From Bacteroidota bacterium (GTDB taxonomy: Bacteria > Bacteroidota > Bacteroidia > Bacteroidales > UBA4417), in the NCBI GenBank assembly GCA_020048595.1, contig JAIFMH010000030.1, positions 1 through 15,645 of the forward strand: a stretch of DNA of 15,645 nt, read 5' to 3'. The translations under genes and the position numbers were made by a program. Of this stretch, positions 1 to 8,495 are shown piece after piece (positions within the stretch are counted from its first letter, which is position 1; each line of letters begins with the position of its first letter). The notes beneath the pieces were generated by a model. It was not told the origin of the DNA. It saw nothing but the letters and a program-made list of their open reading frames with translations, and did no database searches.

Positions 1-1545
1 TACTATGGAAGCCAAACCTATAACGAAGCAATTTACCTGTTCATTCAAATGGTGGTGGTGTTGGTTTTCTTCCAGAAATTTATTGATAATGAACAAGTAG
101 CAGATCTAAAACAAGAATTAAAACGACATCTTCTGCTTGCTGTTTGTGTGCTTGCACTCGCACTTACGAAAAATATTGGATATTCGGCTGTGTTTGCTGT
201 TACAGGATATTTTTTATTACGTGGTCAATGGAAAAATTTAGTGTACTCGATTATTGCTTTTGGTATAGTAGTGATTGCTTTTCAGGGCATTAAATATGTG
301 TTATGGAGCGATGGCGGTTTGCAGTTTTCAACGCAGGGATCCGGTTTAATGAATAAGGACTATTACAATCCGCAGGCAGGAAAGGAGGATCTGGCTGGAT
401 TCTTAACCAGGTTAACAGACAATTCAAACCTGTATCTTTCAAAGCATTTCGTATCCATGATAGGTTTAAAAAAGATTGTTCCGATGATGACTGTTAGTTC
501 ATCAATCTCCATCCTTATTTATTTGCTTTCAATAGGATCACTGATCATCACATTTCGCAAAAACAAATACTTGTTTTTCACAGGATTGCTGACAGGAGCA
601 TTCCTGCTGATTTCTTTCTGGATTTTACAAGCCAAATGGGATCAAAACCGTCTTATTATCCCTGTTGTTCCCCTTTTATTGCTCATGCTCTTTTCCCTGA
701 TATATTATGTGTCCAGCATCAAGAAATACAAAATACTACAGGTTTCAGTTCCTGTTCTTGCCTTACTGATTTTTTTCCAAAGCCTGGCCGTTACTGCCGG
801 AGCTGTAAAAGAAAACCAGAAAGTAAGCGGCCGTTATGGGGGGCTTACCCCCGATTGGAAAAATTACCTGAAAGCGAGTGAATGGGCAGCAGCAAACCTG
901 CCAGTAGACGCTATTGTGGCTTGCCGCAAGCCTTCAATTTCTTTTATCTATGGAAAGGGCAGAAACTTCCACGGAATCATGCAGTTACCAACTTATAGTA
1001 CGGATGTTTTCCTGAATAACTGGATGAAAGATGATTCTGCTTATGTAGTTTTCAACTATGCTGACTTCAGCGGAAAACAACTTAATCCTGAGTTTTTTAA
1101 TATGTTGAAAGAAAATATGACAGCTATGCTTTTTGTTGGTGATACAGTTCTTTTTGCTGATAAGATTAATAAAGAGATCAGAAGTGATTTCTACAGGGAA
1201 ATCAAATCAGCAGGATTTAATTATATTTCATCTGCAAGTACCCTTAAATCAATTTTGGATGAAGGAAAAGTTGTTAAGCTCTATTATCCGGACTCATTGC
1301 TCAGCCAGTTGCAAAATGCTGGAGTAACGCATATTCTTACAGCAAATCTGCGCCGGAATACAGCCAGGAAAGATGGAATGATAATCAATACGGTTGAACG
1401 CTATATGGCTTTTATCCAGGAAAAATATCCCCTTATTTTCACTAAAATTTCACAAATCGGTGATGAAAATAATGAGCCTGCTACTATCGTGAAGATTGAG
1501 TACGAAAAATATGGCCGGTCGGTTAAGAAACCTGAAATTAAGTAA
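1..1545 (+). CDS. ArnT/PMT-like membrane glycosyltransferase (GT39-type), 5' truncated
   Basis: The reading frame is open from base 1, so the ATG at 49 is internal and the true start lies upstream of the window. The first visible residues (YYGSQTYNEAIYLF) resemble a conserved loop of GT39-like polyprenyl-phosphate-sugar transferases. Counting from the ATG at 49, hydrophobic helices lie at about 27-57, 63-85, 149-168, 173-192, 204-224 and 229-249. They include the phrase WDQNRLIIPVVPLL, a pattern frequent in this family. A soluble domain of about 245 residues follows, with NLPVDAIVACRKPSISFIY, typical of the periplasmic C-terminal domain. Family members move a sugar from a lipid carrier to a lipid or protein on the outer face of the inner membrane. 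The catalytic acidic residues near the N-terminus are outside the window, so neither activity nor substrate can be judged. The gene converges on the sulfatase-like gene with 15 bp between stops. Confidence 0.8.
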   Translation, partial: YYGSQTYNEAIYLFIQMVVVLVFFQKFIDNEQVADLKQELKRHLLLAVCVLALALTKNIGYSAVFAVTGYFLLRGQWKNLVYSIIAFGIVVIAFQGIKYVLWSDGGLQFSTQGSGLMNKDYYNPQAGKEDLAGFLTRLTDNSNLYLSKHFVSMIGLKKIVPMMTVSSSISILIYLLSIGSLIITFRKNKYLFFTGLLTGAFLLISFWILQAKWDQNRLIIPVVPLLLLMLFSLIYYVSSIKKYKILQVSVPVLALLIFFQSLAVTAGAVKENQKVSGRYGGLTPDWKNYLKASEWAAANLPVDAIVACRKPSISFIYGKGRNFHGIMQLPTYSTDVFLNNWMKDDSAYVVFNYADFSGKQLNPEFFNMLKENMTAMLFVGDTVLFADKINKEIRSDFYREIKSAGFNYISSASTLKSILDEGKVVKLYYPDSLLSQLQNAGVTHILTANLRRNTARKDGMIINTVERYMAFIQEKYPLIFTKISQIGDENNEPATIVKIEYEKYGRSVKKPEIK

Positions 1546-1560
1546 GCTTTGTTTTAAACA

Positions 1561-3396
1561 CTATTTGTTTTTACTGAAGAAATCCATGTAAAGAGATTGC
1601 AGATATGCTTTCCCCTGTTTTTCACTAACGCTGTCATGCTCAGTAGCAGATTCAGAATAAGTGTTTGTAATTGTGTTATATACCAATAAATTACCCGGTT
1701 TCTGAAATCCGAAGCCACCGGAAAAGGTGAAAAACGAAGTTGGAATATACCCGGTTGCCAGTATGTTTTTACTGAATTTTAAATCATCCGCATTTAGTTG
1801 AAGTTGAGCCAGCAACGTTGCTGCAAGATCAGTTTGTGAAGCCATGCTGCTGATCACAGAATCATTTACATTTAAAGCTCCTCCCAGCCATAACATAGGA
1901 ATATGATACTTGGTTTTATCCGTTATTTCTGAATTACCGGGCCTTGAACTTCCATGGTCAGCAATAATGATAACCAATGTATTATCCCACCATTTCCGTG
2001 TTTTTGCTTCCCTGATAAAATCCCCTATTGAAGAGTCTGTATAATGCAAGGAATTCAGGAATTTTGTATCGTCATCATCTCCTTTAAAAACGGTTTCGAC
2101 TGGTGTTTCGAAAGGTTCGTGGCTGGTTAAAGTAAGTATGGTTTTAAAAAATCTGGTGTCATTATCTGGAGTATCTTTTATTAAACGGTCAAAAACCAGG
2201 TGGTCAAAAGCTCCCCATTTCGATTTCAGGTCGGCAGGAGGAAAATCTTTATCTGAAACTATTTTATCAAAACCAGCCTGTACCAGGAATGATTGATAGT
2301 TGGCAAATACCAATGTTCCTCCGTAATAAAACTCACTTTTATATCCTTCAGCATTCAGCTTTTTAGGAATAAAAGCCAGTTTCCCTGTAAACTTCTGGTA
2401 TTTCAAAGGACTTGTTCCGGGAAGGCTGGGATAACCGGCCAGTACTGCAGCAATTCCTTTGTCGGTGCGGTCGGAAGCTGCATAAACCTGATCAAACAAT
2501 ACACCTTCTTTCACCAATTTGTTTAATTCAGGCATAATTCCTGGTTTTCCACCTGTAGCTTCTAGCGCTTTTGCAGTTAAACTTTCGGTAATTATCAAAA
2601 TAATGTTTGGCCGATTATTTCTAATCAGGCTAACTGTAGATTCATTTATCGACTGCAGCGGAGCAAGTAATTTTTGTACATCAGCATCATTGTAAAACTT
2701 ATAGTTCCGATTAAGATCATCCGATTCGGAAAGCGAAAATCCTACATTCCAGATTGGATTGATTGCGGCATGATTGGCGAACTGATTTTTTGAGAAATAT
2801 GCTGAACTTGTTGTCAAACTTGCGATACCAATTCCTCCACGCATAACTATAATCATAAGCAATGTTAAAGGAAGCAATACAAAAAATGCCTTATTGTTTT
2901 TTTGAAGAGTGTCAAGCTTAGTATTGAATAATTTATAAAAAACGAAATAGAGTAGTCCGGTGATAACCAGAACTGCTAGAATTCCTCCAACCACCGTGAA
3001 TGTGCTTACGCTAGCAGTCATGGCTTTCAGGTTTGTCATATAAAAAAGAGGAGTTGCGTCTATTCTGAATCCCCAATGTTTATACATGAAAAGATCTCCT
3101 GAAATAATTGTTATACTGAAAAAAAGTGCTGTAATTGTATAAATCGGATAGAAATATTTTGAGAATCTGACTCTGGAAAATGAAGTTATAGTCAACACTA
3201 ACGATGGTAAAACTGCAATATATGCAGCAATTGCAATATCGAGTTTAAATCCATATAAAAAAGTGTTAATTATTTCCGATATGGATAGTTGTGATGCTTT
3301 GTAAAAATAAGTTAAAAGAAATATTACCCTTGCAATTACAAATAAAAGATACCAGTAAACAAGGTAAAGTAAAAATACAGAAATTCGTTTATTCAT
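1561..3396 (-). CDS. LTA synthase family membrane sulfatase / phosphotransferase
   Basis: A 611-residue protein with about five N-terminal membrane helices (roughly 5-30, 51-72, 83-104, 131-155, 170-188), then a sulfatase-fold domain facing the periplasm. The metal and catalytic positions of LtaS/MdoB-type enzymes all appear to be present: E271 in NIILIITES, the probable nucleophile T311 in ASDRTDKG, and D480-H481 in IIIADHGSS. H426 (TSHEPF) and the KWGAFDH segment around W394 match substrate-side positions. Known relatives transfer phosphoglycerol or phosphoethanolamine from phospholipids to glycolipids, glucans or lipid A. Bacteroidota do not make classical lipoteichoic acid, so the acceptor is unknown; modification of an envelope glycolipid or glycan is my inference. 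The length is in the usual range of about 600-650 residues. It is transcribed away from the HEAT-like gene and towards the glycosyltransferase; no terminator is visible in the 15-bp gap. Confidence 0.88.
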   Translation of the reverse strand: MNKRISVFLLYLVYWYLLFVIARVIFLLTYFYKASQLSISEIINTFLYGFKLDIAIAAYIAVLPSLVLTITSFSRVRFSKYFYPIYTITALFFSITIISGDLFMYKHWGFRIDATPLFYMTNLKAMTASVSTFTVVGGILAVLVITGLLYFVFYKLFNTKLDTLQKNNKAFFVLLPLTLLMIIVMRGGIGIASLTTSSAYFSKNQFANHAAINPIWNVGFSLSESDDLNRNYKFYNDADVQKLLAPLQSINESTVSLIRNNRPNIILIITESLTAKALEATGGKPGIMPELNKLVKEGVLFDQVYAASDRTDKGIAAVLAGYPSLPGTSPLKYQKFTGKLAFIPKKLNAEGYKSEFYYGGTLVFANYQSFLVQAGFDKIVSDKDFPPADLKSKWGAFDHLVFDRLIKDTPDNDTRFFKTILTLTSHEPFETPVETVFKGDDDDTKFLNSLHYTDSSIGDFIREAKTRKWWDNTLVIIIADHGSSRPGNSEITDKTKYHIPMLWLGGALNVNDSVISSMASQTDLAATLLAQLQLNADDLKFSKNILATGYIPTSFFTFSGGFGFQKPGNLLVYNTITNTYSESATEHDSVSEKQGKAYLQSLYMDFFSKNK

Positions 3397-3528
3397 AGTT
3401 TGGAAATGGAAGCGTAGCCTGCAAAATTGATGAAAAAATCAAGGCAACTAGTAGAATTAAGGATTTTTATAATAACTTGGCTTATCCAAAAATGTTTCAT
3501 TCAGGACTAATTTTATAAAGAATTCAAA

Positions 3529-4083
3529 ATGTTACATCACAATCTCCGTGAATTACTGCTTAAAGGAAATTCCCGTTCATATACCGATTTTGTAGCTGAT
3601 ATAGTTACGAGTCGCCCTGAATTGGTAAGTGAATTATGGGAAATATATCTGGCCATGGAAGAGCCGGTTTCGCGCAGAGCTGCATGGATTATTGATACAG
3701 CCTCTGAGAATAAACCTGAATGGGTTGAGCCCTTCCTCCCTCAATTAATAGCCAAACTTCCCGGATTTAATCACGACGGATTGAAACGCCATGCTTTACG
3801 GATGATTGCCCGGATGCCTTTTCCTCAAGGTGCAGAAGGCCATCTGATGAATATTGCTTTCGAATGGTTATTAAGCACAACTGAGAGTGTTGCTGTAAAA
3901 ATGTACTGCATTCAGATTTTATACCGGCTTTCAGCAACCGAGCCTGATATTCTGCAGGAATTGTACGATACCATTGAATTTCAAATAGCCGATGGTACAC
4001 CAGGTTTTAAAAGTATTGGCCACAAATTAATGCGCCAGATTGATAAGGATATAATGGAAAGGAAGTTGGGCAGGAAAGGGTAG
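3529..4083 (+). CDS. Small HEAT/ALK-repeat-like helical protein, function unknown
   Basis: A 184-residue protein without signal peptide or membrane segment, so probably cytoplasmic. It looks all-helical and is built from pairs of amphipathic helices of about 30-40 residues. Approximate units are 15-43, 47-78 (EPVSRRAAWIIDTASENKPE), 83-115 (GLKRHALRMIARMPFP) and 119-152 (VAVKMYCIQILYRLSATEPD). The spaced RRAAW, KRHALR and VKMYCIQ signatures resemble HEAT/ARM repeats, where such arginines sit at helix starts. HEAT proteins usually act as scaffolds for protein or nucleic-acid binding, and no catalytic residue is evident. The ATG at 3529 is the first in frame after a 132-bp divergent gap and has no clear Shine-Dalgarno. 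Codon use looks normal for the window. I do not recognise a named family; a conserved hypothetical of Bacteroidota is most likely. Confidence 0.72.
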   Translation: MLHHNLRELLLKGNSRSYTDFVADIVTSRPELVSELWEIYLAMEEPVSRRAAWIIDTASENKPEWVEPFLPQLIAKLPGFNHDGLKRHALRMIARMPFPQGAEGHLMNIAFEWLLSTTESVAVKMYCIQILYRLSATEPDILQELYDTIEFQIADGTPGFKSIGHKLMRQIDKDIMERKLGRKG

Positions 4084-4173
4084 TTATCTTTAATTTCTGT
4101 ATTAAGACTTGATCTTTAGGTCTTGTTCCATTTACTATTTCAGGTAGACAAGTGTTATGCTTATCTTGCCTAT

Positions 4174-5073
4174 TTATTTAATCGAAAGAGTATAATTGCC
4201 GTATACGGAAACCTTTTTTTCTCTGACGAGTCCAGGTTTATATTTTTGTTTTAATATGATTGACTCTGCATCTTTTTGGAGATCATCTTTAATTTCAGAA
4301 AATTCCAGATCGGTACGCACACTGATAAAAGTAATATCGGATATTTCTCCTGTTGGTTTTATAATATACCTGTAATAAACGCTTAATTGAGTCAAATTAT
4401 TTTTGTCAAGAAACCACTTGTACTTTGTTTTTAAGTATTGAGTTACGGATTCAGACTTTGTGCGTATTTCCTCATAATTTAACAGTTTTGGCGGATCTAT
4501 TGTGTGGATATAAATCTTTTCATCATCTATAATTTCAAAAGTTGCAAATATTCCGGTTTTAAACTCATTCAGGTGAAAACCATCAGAGGAAAAATCCGAA
4601 GTTAACTTTGTGTAAATTTCGTGAATGTTATGTGATTCACCACGAATCTTTTGCGAATATTTAATGCTTTTTATAACATCGAAGAATCTATGTTGACCTC
4701 TATTTGTTTCTAAATATTTTTTGTCAAAAAAAACTGTATCAACATAATTACAGCATAACTTATCATACATGTGCACTGCCTCTGTATCGGAAAAAACTTT
4801 TCCGGCATTTTCCATGTCATTGCAGAATCCCAGAGTATCTTTCATGTAAAGTCTTGAAATTCCACGATTGTAATAACTGTCAGGATTAGATTTCTTCCGG
4901 ATATCCAGTGTAAAAAGAGAATCAGCCGTTTTATAGTCTCCATTCTGAAAATAGTTGTTCCCCTGCATAAAATAATCTACCTGACATATCCCGCTATAAT
5001 TGAAAAGCAGGAGAAAAGATAAAACTGTAAATAAATATTTATTCATAACGGAAATGAATTTATACTTTTTCAT
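4174..5073 (-). CDS. Exported protein with TPR-like N-terminus and TonB-C-like C-terminus
   Basis: A 299-residue protein of unknown function. The start is either ATG 5073 or the in-frame ATG at 5046 (residue 10); both leave a hydrophobic segment (about 13-28) ending YSGIC-Q, read as a signal peptide or an uncleaved anchor. Residues 34-108 look like TPR units (QGNNYFQNGDYKTADSLF; SYYNRGISRLYMKDT). They end in a C84-x2-D...A...C107-C108 pattern similar to the FCxDxxKAxxLG...C ending of Bacteroidota TPR/Sel1-like proteins, where a disulfide is plausible. Residues about 110-225 are unassigned. Residues 230-297 (RYIIKPTGEISDITF ... AESIILKQKYKPG) resemble the TonB C-terminal domain that contacts outer-membrane receptors. 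There is no Pro-rich spacer. By eye the gene is more A+T-rich than lolA and ftsK beside it. It may be a monocistronic accessory envelope gene; a true TonB role is not shown. Confidence 0.75.
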   Translation of the reverse strand: MKKYKFISVMNKYLFTVLSFLLLFNYSGICQVDYFMQGNNYFQNGDYKTADSLFTLDIRKKSNPDSYYNRGISRLYMKDTLGFCNDMENAGKVFSDTEAVHMYDKLCCNYVDTVFFDKKYLETNRGQHRFFDVIKSIKYSQKIRGESHNIHEIYTKLTSDFSSDGFHLNEFKTGIFATFEIIDDEKIYIHTIDPPKLLNYEEIRTKSESVTQYLKTKYKWFLDKNNLTQLSVYYRYIIKPTGEISDITFISVRTDLEFSEIKDDLQKDAESIILKQKYKPGLVREKKVSVYGNYTLSIK

Positions 5074-5171
5074 TTAAACAATCGAAAATACAACTCTTGT
5101 AAGAGAGTACTCAATCTATCTATCGGAATACACAACTATTACCTAATCACCCCTGGATAGTAATAAAAAAT

Positions 5172-5801
5172 CTACCTCATATCATTAATCTCAACTCCAG
5201 GATGCTCAGCTTTATTGAACGAAAATACATTATCAGCTATAGGCTGATCCGCAACAAATTTGTCGACGATATATGAAAAAGTACTGCCGCTACGGTCGTA
5301 AATAATGAATTTGCTGATTTGTTTCTTACTCTTATCAATTGATAACTGCACTTTTGTAAATGTTTTCCCTTTTTTTAGCGGATAAAGTTCAATTATCTGC
5401 AGGTTGCCTTTCTCTTCTATAAACTTCGATTTATAATCCTTTCCGTAGCCACTCAGTAATTTTGTCGGGGTAAATGAATCATCATCTTCACCTGCGTTAT
5501 TAATCTGAACTTCGTTGGCATCCTTAAGGTATGTCCACATGGTTTTACCATCGCTTATCACATCCTGGCCAGCAGCGGTAAGTTTATATTTATCGCCTTT
5601 TGATAATAAAGTTCCTTTAAATTTATCATGGATTTTTTCCTTGGCATTATCCATGGCATAGGTAAACTCTATTTTAATGGTTTTATACAACTTTGTTTTT
5701 GCTGAAACATCATCAAGTATAGCAGTCGCTTTTTTATCATTTTGTGCAAAGCCGGAAATAGTGAAAACTATAAGAGCGGCGATTATTAAAAGTTTTTTCA
5801 T
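5172..5801 (-). CDS. lolA: LolA-like periplasmic outer-membrane lipoprotein carrier
   Basis: A 209-residue protein with a clean signal peptide (MKKLLIIAALIVFTISGFA, cleavage before Q20). The mature part has the antiparallel-strand pattern of the LolA/LolB fold. It opens with a helix, ATAILDDVSAKTKLYKTIKI, then GTLLSKGDKYKL, ISDGKTMWTYL, TKLLSGYGKDYKSKF, IIELYPLK and KVQLSIDKSKKQISKFIIYD. The phrase SDGKTMWTY is a good family marker. LolA receives lipoproteins from the LolCDE transporter at the inner membrane and carries them across the periplasm; Bacteroidota generally lack a recognisable LolB. The gene starts 15 nt after the ftsK stop on the same strand, so the two are very probably one transcript, an arrangement I recall as common in Bacteroidota. 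A KK-rich stretch near 142-147 and the acidic GEDDDSF at 104-110 are noted but not unusual. Confidence 0.88.
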   Translation of the reverse strand: MKKLLIIAALIVFTISGFAQNDKKATAILDDVSAKTKLYKTIKIEFTYAMDNAKEKIHDKFKGTLLSKGDKYKLTAAGQDVISDGKTMWTYLKDANEVQINNAGEDDDSFTPTKLLSGYGKDYKSKFIEEKGNLQIIELYPLKKGKTFTKVQLSIDKSKKQISKFIIYDRSGSTFSYIVDKFVADQPIADNVFSFNKAEHPGVEINDMR

Positions 5802-5816
5802 TTTGTTTCTGATTAT

Positions 5817-8453
5817 TTAGAATTCTTCTTGTTTATGTTTACTGTTTAAGTCTTTCAAAAACTGTTCCAAAGCAAACTCTGTAGCAACTTTAACTTCGCG
5901 GGCTTTGCTTCCTTCGAACGGACCTACTATTCCGGCTGCTTCCAGCTGATCGATAATACGGCCGGCACGGTTGTAACCCAGTTTAAGTTTTCTTTGTAAA
6001 AGAGAAGTTGAGCCTTGCTGAGTGGATACGATAAGGAATGCAGCATCCTCAAAAAGTTCATCGCGTTCGCCGGGATCCAGTTCTTGCTGAATTTCCGATT
6101 CTTCTTCATTAAATTCAGGTAAAGCATAGGCTGAAGGATACCCGCGCTGTGATCCTATAAATTCAGTAACACGCTCAACTTCATGCAAATCGATAAAAGC
6201 ACATTGCAAACGGATGGTATCACCACCCTGCGACAATAAAAGGTCGCCACGTCCGATCAGCTGATCAGCTCCGCCTGTATCCAGAATAGTGCGTGAATCA
6301 ATTTTTGAAATAACCCTGAAAGCGATACGAGCCGGGAAATTGGCTTTAATAGTACCTGTAATAATATTTACACTCGGGCGCTGTGTGGCAATCACAAGGT
6401 GAATACCAATGGCACGGGCAAGCTGTGCTAGCCTTGTAATGGGATGTTCAACTTCTTTTCCGGCAGTAAGAATTAAATCGGCAAACTCATCAATTACCAA
6501 TACAATGTAGGGCATAAACCGATGCCCGTTAAGCGGGTTGAGCTTGCGTGCAATAAATTTGGTGTTATATTCCTTGATATTACGGACCTGGGCATCTTTT
6601 AACAGGTCGTATCGGTTATCCATCTCAATGTTAAGGGAATTGAGCGTTCTTACTACTTTACGCGTATCTGTTATGATTGCTTCTTCTGAGTCAGGGAGCT
6701 TAGCAAGGTAATGACGTTCAATTTTCGAAAATAAAGTAAGTTCCACTTTCTTTGGATCAACCATCACAAATTTGAGTTCCGACGGATGCTTCTTGAATAA
6801 AAGTGATGTAATGATGGCATTAAGTCCAACAGATTTTCCTTGCCCTGTAGCACCAGCCATCAGAATGTGTGGCATTTTGGTAAGGTCGGCAATAAATTCC
6901 TCATTTTGTATGGTTTTACCGATAGCAAATGGAAGATCGAAATGATTATTCCTGAATTTTTCGGAAGCAATTAACGATTTCATTCCAACGATAGCAGGAT
7001 TCTGGTTTGGAACTTCTATACCAATAGTACCTTTGCCCGGAATCGGAGCAATTATACGTATTCCTAATGCCGATAAGCTCAGAGCAATATCATCTTCCAG
7101 ATTTTTGATTTTAGAAATACGTACTCCTGGAGCAGGAATAATTTCGTAAAGTGTTACTGTAGGTCCAATTGTTGCCTTGATCTTATCGATTTGAATGCCA
7201 TAATTGCCTAAGGTTGAAACAATTCTGTTTTTATTAGCTTCCAGTTCATCTTTAGTTACACTTATTGTTCCTACACCATATTCGTCCAATAATTCAACGC
7301 CTGGAAGCATAAATGTGGCTAGATCAAGATGTGGATCGTAAGCGGTATCCATTGTATGATGCTCAAAATCAGAGTCTTCAGTTTTGTTATTTGTGTTTGT
7401 AACAGGAGGCTTCACCGGTTGTGGCACTGCTGCTGAAATAGTTGTAAAACCATCATCCTGAACCGGAGAAGGTGTTTGAACTGTTTCAACGGTAAATTCA
7501 ACCTGGGCATTTGGCTGAGGTTTTGTTTTAGGGAAAGCAACTGGTTCGAACTGTGTATTGGTGGCCTGTTCGTTTCCGTTAGTATTTTGCTGCTGAGCTG
7601 TTTGCTTTTGGGGAATTATATTTTTTTCAAAATCATTTACAGCAAATTCCACCGTATTGTATTTGTCAACAGGCATATCCTGTGCATTCCTGGCATTAAC
7701 AGTAAATTCCGGATTCTGGTTACCGAGCTCATTTTCAATAAGGGCTGCTTCTTCAATTTTACGTTTTTCGATCCAGCTTTTAACCTGTTGAAGTGAGAAA
7801 TTAAATACAATTACTAAAAATGCAACAAACAGAAAAACTAACAATAACATTAGCCCGAGTTTCCCCATCAACCCTTCGAGATAGAGAGAAGATTCGTATC
7901 CTGATATTCCTCCAAGTATTGAAAGTGCTGAATCCCGGAATAAGAAGCCCAGTGTTACTGAAAGCCATGCCATAGCTAACAGTATAAAGCCAAGGCTTGA
8001 TCCCAGGGAGATTATTTTGTGTTTGAGCGTTAATCTTACCCCTAAAACAAACAGCCAGATCGGAATGAACAAGGTTGCAATACCAAACCCTTGTTTTACG
8101 AGTAAAATGGATAAAGCTGCTCCCAAACGACCGCCAAGGTTATTAGCTTCCAGAGTCTTATCTGAAAATATGCGTGAAAACCCAACTCCTGAAAAGATAT
8201 CGTCGGCATCGCCGGCAAACCAGTTTATCAGAAATGAAATAATAGCAACAAACAGAAAAAATGCAGTAAGCAAGGAGAAAATTCCGACAACCTGCGATAG
8301 TTTTTCAATGCGGGAAGTCTGAGGATTCAGATTTTCTTCCTGCTTTGCTTTTGCAGGTTTAGTTTTTTTCTTCTCCTTTGGTTCAGTGGAAGCATTTGAA
8401 GGCTCATCCTGAAGCGTATTTTTGGGAAGTGAATTTGACGTGTATCGGGGCAT
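5817..8453 (-). CDS. ftsK: DNA translocase FtsK
   Basis: An 878-residue FtsK/SpoIIIE ATPase that pumps chromosomal DNA at the closing septum and helps resolve chromosome dimers. A short Lys-rich cytosolic start (about 26-38) leads to membrane helices at about 54-79, 110-140, 148-172 and 198-219. A Gln/Pro-rich linker (about 235-380) follows. The alpha-beta motor starts near 385. Walker A is GATGQGKS (534-541), with MVDPKKVEL at about 564-572 and Walker B VLVIDEFADL (D655, E656). ATQRPSVNIITG lies at 689-700. The C-terminal gamma winged helix (about 798-855, LLQRKLKLGYNRAGRIIDQL) normally reads KOPS polarity sequences. The linker is far shorter than that of E. coli FtsK, as in many bacteria. 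ATG 8453 gives the basic N-terminal tail. The gene is first in an ftsK-lolA unit with a candidate promoter at 8531-8538. All key ATPase residues are present. Confidence 0.97.
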   Translation of the reverse strand: MPRYTSNSLPKNTLQDEPSNASTEPKEKKKTKPAKAKQEENLNPQTSRIEKLSQVVGIFSLLTAFFLFVAIISFLINWFAGDADDIFSGVGFSRIFSDKTLEANNLGGRLGAALSILLVKQGFGIATLFIPIWLFVLGVRLTLKHKIISLGSSLGFILLAMAWLSVTLGFLFRDSALSILGGISGYESSLYLEGLMGKLGLMLLLVFLFVAFLVIVFNFSLQQVKSWIEKRKIEEAALIENELGNQNPEFTVNARNAQDMPVDKYNTVEFAVNDFEKNIIPQKQTAQQQNTNGNEQATNTQFEPVAFPKTKPQPNAQVEFTVETVQTPSPVQDDGFTTISAAVPQPVKPPVTNTNNKTEDSDFEHHTMDTAYDPHLDLATFMLPGVELLDEYGVGTISVTKDELEANKNRIVSTLGNYGIQIDKIKATIGPTVTLYEIIPAPGVRISKIKNLEDDIALSLSALGIRIIAPIPGKGTIGIEVPNQNPAIVGMKSLIASEKFRNNHFDLPFAIGKTIQNEEFIADLTKMPHILMAGATGQGKSVGLNAIITSLLFKKHPSELKFVMVDPKKVELTLFSKIERHYLAKLPDSEEAIITDTRKVVRTLNSLNIEMDNRYDLLKDAQVRNIKEYNTKFIARKLNPLNGHRFMPYIVLVIDEFADLILTAGKEVEHPITRLAQLARAIGIHLVIATQRPSVNIITGTIKANFPARIAFRVISKIDSRTILDTGGADQLIGRGDLLLSQGGDTIRLQCAFIDLHEVERVTEFIGSQRGYPSAYALPEFNEEESEIQQELDPGERDELFEDAAFLIVSTQQGSTSLLQRKLKLGYNRAGRIIDQLEAAGIVGPFEGSKAREVKVATEFALEQFLKDLNSKHKQEEF

Positions 8454-8495
8454 TATTTCAGATAAGATATAATCGATAAGTGGTTTTGGTGATGG

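Noticed and set aside
49..1545. ATG at 49 as the true start of the glycosyltransferase
   Set aside because: The frame stays open to base 1 and those 16 residues continue the family pattern, so the gene is truncated by the window rather than starting at 49.
3422..3429. CAATTTTG on the minus strand as a promoter of the sulfatase-like gene
   Set aside because: It lacks the first T of TAnnTTTG and upstream TTG triplets are at wrong spacing, too weak for a feature although some promoter must lie in this 132-bp divergent gap.
4104..4124. AAGAC...GTCTT hairpin between the convergent HEAT-like and TPR/TonB-C genes as a terminator
   Set aside because: Only 5 bp of stem, a loop of about 11 nt and no proper U-tract.
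7476..7796. 106-codon plus-strand open frame opposite the FtsK linker
   Set aside because: It is fully antisense to ftsK, with no family resemblance; it reflects the codon use of the low-complexity linker.
8017..8322. 101-codon plus-strand open frame opposite the FtsK membrane domain
   Set aside because: Antisense to a certain gene, without its own promoter or recognisable motif.
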